A DNA stretch of 33,480 nt from Acidobacterium sp. (GTDB lineage: Bacteria > Acidobacteriota > Terriglobia > Terriglobales > Acidobacteriaceae): the NCBI GenBank assembly GCA_003131625.1, contig PKVY01000069.1:28185-61664 (forward strand), in the 5' to 3' direction. A program made the translations under genes and the position numbers. The notes below the pieces were generated by a model. The model saw only the letters and a program-made list of their open reading frames with translations, ran no database searches and was not told the DNA's origin. Every line of letters begins with the position of its first letter. Position 1 is the first letter of the stretch. Of the stretch, positions 17,440 through 25,942 are shown piece after piece.

Positions 17440-17573
17440 TCCGCCCGCTCGGCATGGGACTCGATGAGAAAGCCATCGAGGCCGTGCGGCGCTATCGCTT
17501 TAATCCCGCACTCAAAGATGGAGTCCCGGTGCCGGTCGAAATCAAAGTCGAAGTGAATTTCCGACTGTACTGA
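17373..17573 (+). pseudogene. Remainder of the TonB_C domain, out of frame with the nuclease
   Basis: From TAT at 17373 the next frame reads YEGIVLLSLVVDEDGNPQNV, then RVIRPLGMGLDEKAIEAVRR, then YRFNPALKDGVPVPVEIKVE and VNFRLY, ending TGA at 17571-17573: 66 residues that complete a textbook TonB_C domain. The break coincides with a tandem CGAAA CGAAA at 17363-17372. Deleting one copy joins residues 1-381 to this part and gives a 447-residue protein. It has no start codon or ribosome site of its own. Confidence 0.85.
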
Positions 17574-17602
17574 CGCAATGAGCTTTCACTCTGCTGTCGC
17601 GC

Positions 17603-17662
17603 GCTAACCGCTCTTTAGCTGACCGCTCTTCAGCTAACCGTTCTTTCGCTAACCGCTTTTTA
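17603..17662. repeat. 15-bp tandem array overlapping the end of the pnp gene
   Basis: GCTAACCGCTCTTTA, GCTGACCGCTCTTCA, GCTAACCGTTCTTTC and GCTAACCGCTTTTTA in exact register. The last unit encodes, on the minus strand, the final residues and the TAG stop (17649-17651) of pnp. Confidence 0.92.
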
Positions 17663-18494
17663 GCTGTTCCCCAATCATTGGCACCAGCCGCGTCAGCAGC
17701 CCCGCCAGCTGCTTCTCGACCGCTCGCCCCGTCGCCATCACCTCTTCATGACTCAGCGGCTCCTTCTGGATGCCCGCCGCCAGATTCGTCACGCAGCTAA
17801 TGCCGAGAACCTCCATGCCCATATGCCGCGCCACAATCGTTTCCTGCACCGTCGACATACCCACCAGATCGGCGCCCATCGTCCGAAACGCGCGAATCTC
17901 CGCGGGCGTCTCGAAGCTCGGCCCCAGCACGCTCAGATACACGCCTTCATCCAGTCGAAACTCCATCGATCGTGCGGCCTCGTGCGCCAACTCCCGCAGC
18001 CGCGCCGAATACCCCTCGCTCATGTCGAAAAAACGCGGCCCCAGCCGATCGTCATTCGCCCCCACCACCGGATTCCGCCCCGACAAATTAATGTGGTCCG
18101 CGATCAGCACCAGTTGCCCCTGCTTCAGCCCCTCATTGATCCCACCCGCCGCGTTCGTCAGCACCAGCGTCCTCACGCCCATCCGCCCCAGCACCCGCAC
18201 CGGAAACGTCACTTCCTCCGGGCTGTACCCCTCGTACGCGTGCACGCGCCCCTGCATCACCGCCACCGGAACGCCACTCACCTTCCCGATCACCAGCTTC
18301 CCGCTGTGCCCCGGCACCGTCGACTGCGGAAAATGCGGAATCTCTGCGAACGAAATCGCCGTCGCACCCTCCAGCTGCTCCGCAAAAGCCCCCAGCCCCG
18401 ACCCCAGCACAATCGCAATCTTCGGCCGCGATTCCGTCTTTCGACCGACAAACTCCGCCGCCGCCGTTGCCTTCTCAAAAACTGTATCAGCCAT
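17649..18494 (-). CDS. punA: Purine nucleoside phosphorylase (trimeric, 6-oxopurine type)
   Basis: 281 residues. It splits inosine, guanosine and their deoxy forms with phosphate into base and (deoxy)ribose 1-phosphate. Seen: phosphate loop GSGLG (31-35), TVPGHSGKL, GRVHAYEGYSPEEVTFPVRV, LTNAAGGIN, GPSFETPAEIRA, VGMSTVQE and CVTNLAAG. The Asn of CVTN is the residue that selects 6-oxopurines in the trimeric PNP-I family, so adenosine is a poor substrate by inference. Length is normal. It is the last gene of cdd-deoA-nupC-pnp, two bases behind nupC and without a clear ribosome site, so probably coupled to nupC translation. Its last residues (LKSG) and stop lie in a 15-bp repeat array and may be recent. 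Confidence 0.95.
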   Translation of the reverse strand: MADTVFEKATAAAEFVGRKTESRPKIAIVLGSGLGAFAEQLEGATAISFAEIPHFPQSTVPGHSGKLVIGKVSGVPVAVMQGRVHAYEGYSPEEVTFPVRVLGRMGVRTLVLTNAAGGINEGLKQGQLVLIADHINLSGRNPVVGANDDRLGPRFFDMSEGYSARLRELAHEAARSMEFRLDEGVYLSVLGPSFETPAEIRAFRTMGADLVGMSTVQETIVARHMGMEVLGISCVTNLAAGIQKEPLSHEEVMATGRAVEKQLAGLLTRLVPMIGEQLKSG

Positions 18495-18496
18495 AG

Positions 18497-19756
18497 TTAC
18501 TTAATCAGCATCCCCACAATCGACGCCGACATCAGATTCGCCATCGTCCCGGCCAGCATCGCCCGGAAGCCCAGCTTGGCCAGATCATTGCGACGATTCG
18601 GCGCCAGCGCCCCGATCCCGCCAATCTGAATCCCGATCGAGCTCAGGTTCGCAAACCCGCACAGCGCAAACGTCGCCACGGTCACCGACCGCGCCGCCAG
18701 CGCCCCATGTTTCGCCAGATCGCCGAGGTAGGTGTACGCCACCAGTTCGTTCAGCACCATCCGCGTGCCCAGCAGATTCCCCACCGTCGGCGCATCATGC
18801 CACGGAATCCCGATCAGCCACGCAATCGGCGCAAAGAAGAATCCCAGAATCGCGTCCAGCGAGTGCGGAAACGGAATATGGTGCCAGCCCAGCCAGTTGT
18901 GCATCCCGCCCAGAATCCCATTCACCAGCGCGATCAACGCCAAAAACGAAATCAGCATGATCCCCACATTGAACGCCAGCCGCCCGCCATCGATCGTTCC
19001 GCGAGCAATCGACCCAATCAGATTCTCGTCCTTATTCTCCGCACCCTCCGGCAGCTTCACCGTGCCCTCGGTCGCCGGCTTCTCCGTCTCGGGCACCAGC
19101 ATCTTCGAAATCAGAATCGTTCCCGGCGCTGTCATGATCACGGCCGCCAGCAGGCTGCTCGCCGAGATTCCGTACAGGATGTACGCCGCCATGATCCCGC
19201 CCGACACATGCGCCATCCCGCTGGTCATGATCGTCATCAGCTCCGAGCGCGTCGCATCCGGCAGAAACGGCCGGATCGTCAGCGGCGCTTCCGTCTGCCC
19301 CATAAAAATGCTCGCCGCCACATTCAGGCTCTCCGCGCCCGACACCTTCATCGTCCACAGCATCGCTTTGGCGAAGGCGCGAATGATCAGCTGCATGATG
19401 CCGAGGTAATACAGCACCGCAAAAAACGCCGAGATGAAGATAATCGTCGGCAACACCTGAAACGCGAAAAAGTTTGTCTTATACGCCAGGCCGATCTGCG
19501 AGCTGTGCGCGCCCAGATCCCCGAACACGAAGCTCGACCCTGCGAACGCGTACGCCAGCAGCTTGTTCACGGCATCGCCCGCAGAGTGCATGATCTTCTG
19601 GCCCACCGTCCACTTCACCACGCACACCGCGAAGACGATCTGCAGCCCCAGCCCCCACACCACGGTGCGCCACCGGATCGCCCTGCGGTTGGTCGAGAAG
19701 ATCCACGCCAGCAGCAGCATGGTCAGCAGTCCCAGCACTCCCGTGAATCGAGCCAA
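18497..19756 (-). CDS. nupC: NupC-type concentrative nucleoside transporter
   Basis: 419 residues, about ten membrane segments. It imports nucleosides by cation symport through the inner membrane. The CNT signatures are clear: NFFAFQVLPTIIFISAFFAV, then VAASIFMGQTEAPLTIRPFL (the G-Q-T-E-A nucleoside site), MTSGMAHVSGGIMAAY, GTRMVLNELVAYTYL and the closing ALCGFANLSSIGIQIGGIGA. The start is a TTG at 19754-19756, supported by AAGGAG seven bases upstream; there is no nearby ATG. It is third in the salvage operon, 28 bases behind deoA and two bases ahead of pnp. Confidence 0.95.
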   Translation of the reverse strand: MARFTGVLGLLTMLLLAWIFSTNRRAIRWRTVVWGLGLQIVFAVCVVKWTVGQKIMHSAGDAVNKLLAYAFAGSSFVFGDLGAHSSQIGLAYKTNFFAFQVLPTIIFISAFFAVLYYLGIMQLIIRAFAKAMLWTMKVSGAESLNVAASIFMGQTEAPLTIRPFLPDATRSELMTIMTSGMAHVSGGIMAAYILYGISASSLLAAVIMTAPGTILISKMLVPETEKPATEGTVKLPEGAENKDENLIGSIARGTIDGGRLAFNVGIMLISFLALIALVNGILGGMHNWLGWHHIPFPHSLDAILGFFFAPIAWLIGIPWHDAPTVGNLLGTRMVLNELVAYTYLGDLAKHGALAARSVTVATFALCGFANLSSIGIQIGGIGALAPNRRNDLAKLGFRAMLAGTMANLMSASIVGMLIK

Positions 19757-19784
19757 TCTGTTCTCCTTGAAGTTTTCTGCAATC

Positions 19785-21152
19785 CTATGGGCGCTGCCGC
19801 GCTTTCAGAAATTTATTTTTGTTGTCCGCCGAAATAATCTCCCGCACCAGCGGCGGCGCAGCGACCGGCGCGTCTCCCACAACCAGCGCTTCGGTCAGCA
19901 ACTGCTCCGGCTCCGCAAACCGTGCCTCGTCTTCGGCGAACAGCGTCACCAGAGGCTGCCCCGCGTCCACCTTTGCCCCCAGCTTCACGTGCATCTCGAT
20001 CCCCGCGTGCGCCTCCACCGGCTCACCCGCGCGTTCCCGCCCCGCGCCCAGCCGCTGCACCGCCCATCCGATCTTCGTGCAGTCCGCCGATACAAAATAC
20101 CCGCTCCGCGTCGCCCGAAATTCCCGCCGGAATCTCGGCTTGTGAAACGCCGCGCCCGCGTCAAGCGCCTGCACATCCCCGCCCTGCGCCTCCACCATCG
20201 ACCGAAAAATCTGCAACGCCGATCCATCCACGAGCTTCTCCTCCGCCATGCTGCGTCCCGCTTCCGCGCTCCTCGCCGCATCGCCCAGATAGATCATCCA
20301 ACCGGCGAGAATCAGCGAAACCTCCCGCAAGTCCTCGCTCAGCGGATCGCGCTCGCCCCGCAACAACTCCATCGACTCCTCAATCTCCACCCAGTTCCCC
20401 GCCATGCGTCCCAGCGGCTGGCTCATATCCGTCAGCACCGACACCGTCCGCGTCCCGGCCCGCTCGCCCGTCTCCACCATCAGCGCCGCCAGATACTGCG
20501 CGTCTTTTTCCTCCCGCAGAAACGCGCCCGACCCCGTCTTCACGTCGATGACCAGCCCATCCAGCCCCGCCGCCAGTTTCTTGCTCATGATCGACGCGCA
20601 AATCAGGTAAGGATTCTCGACCGTCGCCGTCCGGTCCCGCAGGCTGTACAGCTTCCGATCCGCCGGAACCAGGTTCTTCGTCTGCCCCACAATCGACGCG
20701 CCACACTGCTCCAGCACGCGCCGCATCTCGGCCGGCGAAAGCTGCGTCCGGTATCCAGGAATCGACTCCAGCTTGTCCAGCGTCCCGCCCGTGTGCCCCA
20801 GCGCCCGCCCGCTGATCATCGGATCGGCCAGCCCCGCCGCCGCCACAATCGGCGCCACCAGAAACGACGTCTTGTCCCCCACCCCGCCCGTCGAATGCTT
20901 ATCGACGGTCCTCCGCCCGAGACCCGTGTGGTCGAGGACCTCGCCCGAATACCGCATCGCCGTCGTCAGCGTGTCCAGCTCGCCCAGCGTCAGCCCGCGC
21001 AGAAACACCGCCATCAGCCACGCCGACAGCTGCTCCTCGGGAATCGTCTCCCGCGCCGCACCCTCCACCAGGAATCGAATCTCGTCCCCGTGCAGTTCCT
21101 CACCGTCGCGCTTTTTCCGGATCAGGTCGACGGCGTGCAACGGCCCGCTCAT
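19785..21152 (-). CDS. deoA: Thymidine / pyrimidine-nucleoside phosphorylase
   Basis: 455 residues from the ATG at 21150-21152. A longer frame exists but runs back over cdd; this start overlaps the cdd stop as ATGA and gives the standard N-terminus (LHAVDLIRKKRDGEELH). It cleaves thymidine, deoxyuridine or uridine with phosphate. Seen: helical domain 1-65, the phosphate-binding VDKHSTGGVGDKTSFL, SGRALGHTGGTLDKLESIPG, SIMSKKLAAGLDGLVIDVKT (substrate Lys and catalytic region), a GSGAF loop, and the C-terminal domain with AHAGIEMHVKLGAKVDAGQP. Full length. Whether it is strictly thymidine-specific or a broad Pyn enzyme cannot be read with certainty. It acts in the cytoplasm on nucleosides brought in by NupC. 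Confidence 0.94.
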   Translation of the reverse strand: MSGPLHAVDLIRKKRDGEELHGDEIRFLVEGAARETIPEEQLSAWLMAVFLRGLTLGELDTLTTAMRYSGEVLDHTGLGRRTVDKHSTGGVGDKTSFLVAPIVAAAGLADPMISGRALGHTGGTLDKLESIPGYRTQLSPAEMRRVLEQCGASIVGQTKNLVPADRKLYSLRDRTATVENPYLICASIMSKKLAAGLDGLVIDVKTGSGAFLREEKDAQYLAALMVETGERAGTRTVSVLTDMSQPLGRMAGNWVEIEESMELLRGERDPLSEDLREVSLILAGWMIYLGDAARSAEAGRSMAEEKLVDGSALQIFRSMVEAQGGDVQALDAGAAFHKPRFRREFRATRSGYFVSADCTKIGWAVQRLGAGRERAGEPVEAHAGIEMHVKLGAKVDAGQPLVTLFAEDEARFAEPEQLLTEALVVGDAPVAAPPLVREIISADNKNKFLKARQRP

Positions 21153-21574
21153 CGCCGTCCGTCCCGCGGCTCCAGCGTGAATCCGTAGGGGAAGATTTCC
21201 GCGAACGCCTTCGTCTCCGGCCCGCTCTCGCCCGGAAAACAAACCACCGCATCCGGCGTCACAAATTCGCTCATCACCTGCCGGCACGCGCCGCAGGGCG
21301 GGCTCGCCGCGCCGTTGCGATTCGCCACCGCGATCACCCGAATCTTCTTCCCTGCTCCCCGTTCGCTGATGGCCCGAAACAGGGCATTCCGTTCCGCGCA
21401 GCTCGTCAGTCCATACGAGACGTTTTCGACGTTGCAGCCCGTAAACACCGCGCCATCTTCAAAAAGAAGCGCCGCCCCCACGTAGAACTTTGAGTAGGGC
21501 GCGTAGGCGTGCGCCGCGGCTTCGAGCGCCGCGCGCCGCAGCTGGTCCAGCACAGTGGAATCGATGCCTGCCAT
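21149..21574 (-). CDS. cdd: Cytidine deaminase
   Basis: 141 residues, the normal size of the tetrameric zinc enzyme. It converts cytidine and deoxycytidine to uridine and deoxyuridine, which DeoA can then cleave. Seen: YAPYSKFYVGAALLFEDG (substrate loop), TGCNVENVSYGLTSCAERNA with the zinc Cys and catalytic Glu, and SPPCGACRQVMSEF with the two other zinc cysteines. First gene of the salvage operon; its promoter shares an 80-base gap with the divergent cheA. A weak GAGACGG precedes the ATG. Confidence 0.96.
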   Translation of the reverse strand: MAGIDSTVLDQLRRAALEAAAHAYAPYSKFYVGAALLFEDGAVFTGCNVENVSYGLTSCAERNALFRAISERGAGKKIRVIAVANRNGAASPPCGACRQVMSEFVTPDAVVCFPGESGPETKAFAEIFPYGFTLEPRDGRR

Positions 21575-21654
21575 CCGTCTCTGAGGCTAACGTCTTCAGC
21601 CGCTTCGGGCAACCGGACCCTCAAGTTCCATACTCTTCGTCCGATAACCCCATC

Positions 21655-23988
21655 GTGGACGACCTCACTCGCGAATTCATTCTCGAAAGCCGGGAGGGCC
21701 TGGACCGCATGGAGCGGTGCCTCACCGACCTCGAAACACGGCCCGGCGACACAGAACTGCTGGCGGAAATCTTCCGCTCCGTACACACCATCAAGGGAAC
21801 GACCGGCTTCCTCGGCTTCAGCCGCCTCGAAGCGCTCTCCCATGCCGGAGAGAACCTCCTGGGCCTGCTGCGCGACGGCAAGCTCGCCGCCAATCCTGAC
21901 ATCATCAGCGGCCTGCTCGCGCTCATGGATGTCCTTCGCGGCGTCCTCCAGTCCATCGAAACCACCGGCGCGGAAGGAGAAAGCCAGCAGGCAGACAGCG
22001 CCCTGATCGCGCGCCTCGAAGAGCTGCAGCGCGGTGATGCTTCCCTCGCCGTTGCCGAACCGGTGCTCGCCGCCGTTGAGGCCGCACCCAGCCATGCAGC
22101 CAGGCCGCGCAAACCGCGCGGCACAGGCAAACACATTTCCCGCCGCCCCCGCGGCGACCATCAAGGTACGCCTCCCCCGAACGATCCTGGAGAGGCAGGG
22201 CCGCCCATAGCAGTCGAAGCAGCACCACGGGAGGCGGAGCCGCAACCTCGACCCGCTCCCGCCGCTGTCTCTTCGACTTCGGCGCGGCCCGCGACTCAGG
22301 CGCAGCCGGAAGCCCCCGCGGCTGCCACCCCCGGCGCTGCCGACTCCACCCTGCGCGTCGACGTCGAACTGCTCAACCGCATGATGAATCTGGTCGGCGA
22401 ACTGGTCCTCACCCGCAACCAGATTCTCCAGGCCACCAGCACCGACGCCAACTTTGCCCTGCTCGGCCGCCGCCTCGATATGGTCACCGCCGATCTGCGC
22501 GAATCCGTCATGAAGGCGCGTATGCAGCCCGTCAGCCATCTCTTCTCGCGCTTTCCCCGCCTGGTCCGCGACCTCGCCCTTGCGCTCGACAAGCGCGTCC
22601 ACCTTGAAATGGAAGGCCAGGAGACCGAACTCGACAAGAGTCTGCTCGAAGCCATTCGCGATCCCCTCACCCATTCCATCCGCAACGCCATCGACCACGG
22701 CATCGAATGCCCGGACGTGCGCGTCGCTCAGGGCAAACCCGCCGAAGGCCTGGTGCGCCTGCGCGCCTGTCACGAAGGCAGTCACGTCATCGTCGAGGTC
22801 CACGACGACGGCGCCGGCATGAGCATCGAACGCATCCGCCAGAAGGCCGTCGAGCGCCAGCTCGTTTCACCCCAGCGCGCCGAGCAGATGAACGAGCGCG
22901 AGATCCTGCAGCTCATCTTCCTTCCTGGCTTCTCCACCGCCGCCGCCGTCACCAACGTCTCCGGACGCGGCGTCGGCATGGATGTAGTCCGCACCAACGT
23001 CGAAAAAATCGGCGGCAAGGTCGAGGTCGACAGCCACGCCGGCAAAGGCACCATCCTGCGCCTGCGCATTCCCCTCACCCTCGCCATCATTCCCGCCCTC
23101 ATCGTGCACAGCCGCGGCCAGAATTTCGCCGTTCCGCAGGCCTCGCTCACCGAGCTGGTGCACATGAGCGCCGGGGAAACCGACAACCGCATCGAGTGGC
23201 TCGAAAACGCGGCGCTCTATCGCCTGCGCGGCCGTCTGCTCCCCCTCGTCTTTCTTGACCGCCTGCTCCAGCAGCCCCCGCGCGAGCGCACCGCCCCCTG
23301 CGACATCGCCATCCTCAACGCCGATGGCCGCCGCTTCGGCCTGGTCGTCGACGGCCTCGCCGATCCGGAAGAAATTGTCGTCAAGCCCCTCGCTGCAGTT
23401 CTGCGCGAAATCGGCTACTACGCCGGCGCCACCATCCTCGGCAACGGAGAAATGGCTTTGATCCTGAACCCCGGCTCGATCGCCCAGAATGCCAACGTCA
23501 CCCTCACCTCGGAAGCCGACGACGGCCTTGACGAAAATCGCGCCGGCCGCCAGGACTTCCTCCTCGTTGAAACCGGCAACCGCCGCGCTGCGCTGCCGTT
23601 GGAAACCGTGGTGCGCATCGAGCGCATCCCCCGCTCCCGCATCGAACGCGCCGGCTCCCGCCCGGTCCTGCGCTTCGAGGGCCAGTTGCTGCCTCTCGAC
23701 GATGCTGCTTCCGAGCTCATCGATGCCTCTGACGATCCCGAAGCGCAGACTACCGTCGTCGTTTGCCGCGACGGCGACCGCCAGGTCGGCATGACCGTTT
23801 CCCAGGTCCTTGACGTCACCGGAGGCAAACAACTCGAGCAAGCCGGTACCGGCGGCGTGGCCGGCGGCATCACCCTGCTCCATGAACGCGTCACCGGCAT
23901 CGTCGGTCTTTCCGGCATCCCCTCGCTCGAGTGCGTCGCGGAAACTCCGGCTGTCCCAGACTTCCCGTCCGCGGAGGAAACCCAATGA
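21655..23988 (+). CDS. cheA: Chemotaxis-type histidine kinase CheA with two C-terminal CheW-like domains
   Basis: 777 residues if the GTG at 21655 is used. No ATG lies in the open upstream frame before the HPt domain, and DDLTREFILESREGLDRMER is a normal CheA start. Order: HPt with phosphoryl His44 (RSVHTIKGTTGF); a 120-residue Pro/Ala/Arg-rich linker without a recognisable CheY-binding P2 domain; dimerisation helices (about 235-300, LLNRMMNLVGELVLTRNQIL); the ATPase with SIRNAIDHGIE, VHDDGAGM and GRGVGMDVVRTN; a CheW-like domain (about 475-615); and a second CheW-like domain (about 635-762, RQDFLLVETGNRRAALPLE). A duplicated CheW module is uncommon. The kinase would phosphorylate the adjacent CheY and CheB. 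It overlaps cheW by ATGA. Confidence 0.93.
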   Translation: MDDLTREFILESREGLDRMERCLTDLETRPGDTELLAEIFRSVHTIKGTTGFLGFSRLEALSHAGENLLGLLRDGKLAANPDIISGLLALMDVLRGVLQSIETTGAEGESQQADSALIARLEELQRGDASLAVAEPVLAAVEAAPSHAARPRKPRGTGKHISRRPRGDHQGTPPPNDPGEAGPPIAVEAAPREAEPQPRPAPAAVSSTSARPATQAQPEAPAAATPGAADSTLRVDVELLNRMMNLVGELVLTRNQILQATSTDANFALLGRRLDMVTADLRESVMKARMQPVSHLFSRFPRLVRDLALALDKRVHLEMEGQETELDKSLLEAIRDPLTHSIRNAIDHGIECPDVRVAQGKPAEGLVRLRACHEGSHVIVEVHDDGAGMSIERIRQKAVERQLVSPQRAEQMNEREILQLIFLPGFSTAAAVTNVSGRGVGMDVVRTNVEKIGGKVEVDSHAGKGTILRLRIPLTLAIIPALIVHSRGQNFAVPQASLTELVHMSAGETDNRIEWLENAALYRLRGRLLPLVFLDRLLQQPPRERTAPCDIAILNADGRRFGLVVDGLADPEEIVVKPLAAVLREIGYYAGATILGNGEMALILNPGSIAQNANVTLTSEADDGLDENRAGRQDFLLVETGNRRAALPLETVVRIERIPRSRIERAGSRPVLRFEGQLLPLDDAASELIDASDDPEAQTTVVVCRDGDRQVGMTVSQVLDVTGGKQLEQAGTGGVAGGITLLHERVTGIVGLSGIPSLECVAETPAVPDFPSAEETQ

Positions 23989-24443
23989 GCGATGTGCACG
24001 CCAGTCCAACCCAGGAGGTCTGCTCGGTGCAGGTGGGCGATACCCTCTACGGCGTCCCCATCGCGCATGTCCTCGAAATCCTCGGCAAGCCCGCTACCCA
24101 GCCGGTTCCCCTCGCTCCTTACTTCGTCGGTGGACTGGTCCACTATCGCGGCGAGGTGCTGACCGCCGTCTCGCTGCGCCGCCTGCTCGGCATGGAGCCC
24201 GCCAAAACTCCCGAGGATGTCCTCGTTTTCGAAAATCCCGACGGCCTCTTCGGCCTCTTCGTCGACTCGGTAGGAGAAGTCCTCCACGTCTCCCAGGCCG
24301 AACATGAGCCCAATCCGGCGACCCTCGAACCCCGCCGCCAGCAACTCTTTGCAGGAGCCTGGAAGCTCAAGGATCGTCTCCTCGTCAGCCTCGAACCCGA
24401 GCGCCTGGACCCCATGCGCCTCGCCAGCGCCTTCCCGGCCTGA
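23985..24443 (+). CDS. cheW: CheW-like coupling protein
   Basis: 152 residues from the ATG at 23985, which has GGAGGAA upstream and overlaps the cheA stop. It is a single CheW SH3-like double barrel: EVCSVQVGDTLYGVPIAHVL, PYFVGGLVHYRGEVLTAVSL and the FGLFVDSVGEVLHV strand. It links receptors to CheA at the membrane. Slightly divergent: the usual I-x-G-x-x-x-x-R-G motif reads VGGLVHYRGE, with the Arg-Gly kept. Confidence 0.9.
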   Translation: MSDVHASPTQEVCSVQVGDTLYGVPIAHVLEILGKPATQPVPLAPYFVGGLVHYRGEVLTAVSLRRLLGMEPAKTPEDVLVFENPDGLFGLFVDSVGEVLHVSQAEHEPNPATLEPRRQQLFAGAWKLKDRLLVSLEPERLDPMRLASAFPA

Positions 24444-24467
24444 CCCCGGGCAGCGGAAAGGATTGCC

Positions 24468-24839
24468 ATGCGCGCCCTGGTCGTGGACGATTCGCGCTTC
24501 ATTCGCAATTATCTCCACTCCCTCTTTGCCGAACACGGCGTCGAGTGCCTCGAAGCCGCCGACGGCGAGCAGGGCCTCAACTGCCTCCGCCACCTCGGGC
24601 CCTTCTCCGTTGCCCTCGTCGACTGGAATATGCCCGTCATGTCCGGCTTCGAGATGCTCGAGGCCGCCCGCGCCGATCCTGCCTTCGACGCAACCAAAAT
24701 CGTCATGGTCACCACCGAAGCCGAAAACGACCACATCGAAGCCGCCCTCGATGCCGGCGCCGACGAGTACCTCGTCAAGCCCTTCGATGAAGCCGGCCTC
24801 TTCGACAAGCTCCGCATGGCGGGAGTCGACGAGCCATGA
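24468..24839 (+). CDS. cheY: CheY-type single-domain response regulator
   Basis: 123 residues, one receiver domain. The acidic pair is Asp7-Asp8, the phosphoacceptor is Asp52 (VALVDWNMP), the switch Thr82 (VTTEA) and Lys104 (YLVKPF), all at the CheY spacing. No output domain. It has AAAGGA ahead of the ATG and ends in an ATGA overlap with cheB. In a motility system it would bind the flagellar switch; in a non-motility system its target is another output. No flagellar or pilus genes are in the window to decide. Confidence 0.93.
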   Translation: MRALVVDDSRFIRNYLHSLFAEHGVECLEAADGEQGLNCLRHLGPFSVALVDWNMPVMSGFEMLEAARADPAFDATKIVMVTTEAENDHIEAALDAGADEYLVKPFDEAGLFDKLRMAGVDEP

Positions 24840-25942
24840 CCCAGACCAGCGACCCCGCCTCCCCCCGCAAAGTTCGCATCCTCCTTGTCGATGACTCGGC
24901 CGTCATGCGCAGCCTGCTGCGCATGGTTCTCGAGCCGCAACCCTCCATCGAGATCGTCGCCGCTGCTTCCAGCGGCGAAGCGGGGCTCGCCGCCTTCGAG
25001 AGCCTCCACCCCGACCTCGTCCTCCTCGACATCGAAATGCCCGGCATCAACGGCCTCGAAGTCCTCTCCACCATCCGCCGCAGCGATCGCCGCGTCCCCG
25101 TCATCATGTGCAGTACCCTCACCTCGCGCGGCGCCCGCATCACCATCGAAGCCCTTACCCGCGGCGCCACCGACTACGTCGCCAAACCCGGCGCGCAGAA
25201 TGGCATCCGCGAAGGCGTTGAGACCCTCACCCGCGAGCTGCTGCCCAAAATCCTCGCCCTCTTTCCCTCGAAGGCCCGCCCATCCGCCGCAATTCCTTCT
25301 CCCGAACCTCGACTCACCCTCCCGCCCGCGGTGTCTCTGCCGCCAAAGATGGTCGTCATTGGGACCTCCACCGGCGGCCCCGCTGCTCTCGAACTCCTGC
25401 TCCCCAAAATTCCCGCCAGCTTCCCGCTGCCCATCCTCATCGTGCAGCACATGCCGCGCCTCTTTACCGGCCTGCTCGCCGAACGCCTCAACAACCTCTG
25501 CCCCCTGCATGTGCGTGAGGCCGCGCCCGACAATCGTCCCGAACCCGGCGTCGTCGACATCGCCCGCGGCGACTGGCACCTCGAACTCACCCGCGACATG
25601 CGCCTCCGCCTCAATCAAAATCCGCACGAGAACTTCTGCCGGCCCTCCGTCGACGTGCTCTTTCGCACCGCCGCGCAGGTCTGCGCAGGGCGCCTGCTCG
25701 GCGTCGTCCTCACCGGCATGGGCTCCGATGGCCTGGCCGGCTCGCGCGCCATCCGCTCCGCCGGCGGCTGCGTCTTCGCTCAGGATGGCGCCACCAGCGT
25801 GGTCTGGGGCATGCCCGGCGCGGTCGCCAATGCGGGCCTCGCCAACAAAATCCTCCCCCTCGATGCAATCCCCGCCGAAATCCTCCGCCACGTCGCTGCC
25901 ACCGCGGCGCACCCGCACCGCACGGAGGCCGTCGCTCCGTGA
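24836..25942 (+). CDS. cheB: Chemotaxis protein-glutamate methylesterase CheB
   Basis: 368 residues. An N-terminal receiver (Asp19-Asp20, phosphoacceptor Asp65 in LVLLDIEMPG, Lys117) and a proline-rich linker lead to the esterase with catalytic Ser178 (GTSTGG), His205 (VQHMP) and Asp298 (GMGSDG). It removes methyl groups from receptor glutamates and deamidates glutamines when phosphorylated by CheA. Both domains look complete. It is coupled by overlap on each side (ATGA with cheY, GTGA with cheR). Confidence 0.95.
   Translation: MTQTSDPASPRKVRILLVDDSAVMRSLLRMVLEPQPSIEIVAAASSGEAGLAAFESLHPDLVLLDIEMPGINGLEVLSTIRRSDRRVPVIMCSTLTSRGARITIEALTRGATDYVAKPGAQNGIREGVETLTRELLPKILALFPSKARPSAAIPSPEPRLTLPPAVSLPPKMVVIGTSTGGPAALELLLPKIPASFPLPILIVQHMPRLFTGLLAERLNNLCPLHVREAAPDNRPEPGVVDIARGDWHLELTRDMRLRLNQNPHENFCRPSVDVLFRTAAQVCAGRLLGVVLTGMGSDGLAGSRAIRSAGGCVFAQDGATSVVWGMPGAVANAGLANKILPLDAIPAEILRHVAATAAHPHRTEAVAP

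Noticed and set aside
21406..24734. Long minus-strand frames opposite cheA and cheW
   Set aside because: Antisense shadows of third-position GC; sense frames hold all catalytic motifs.
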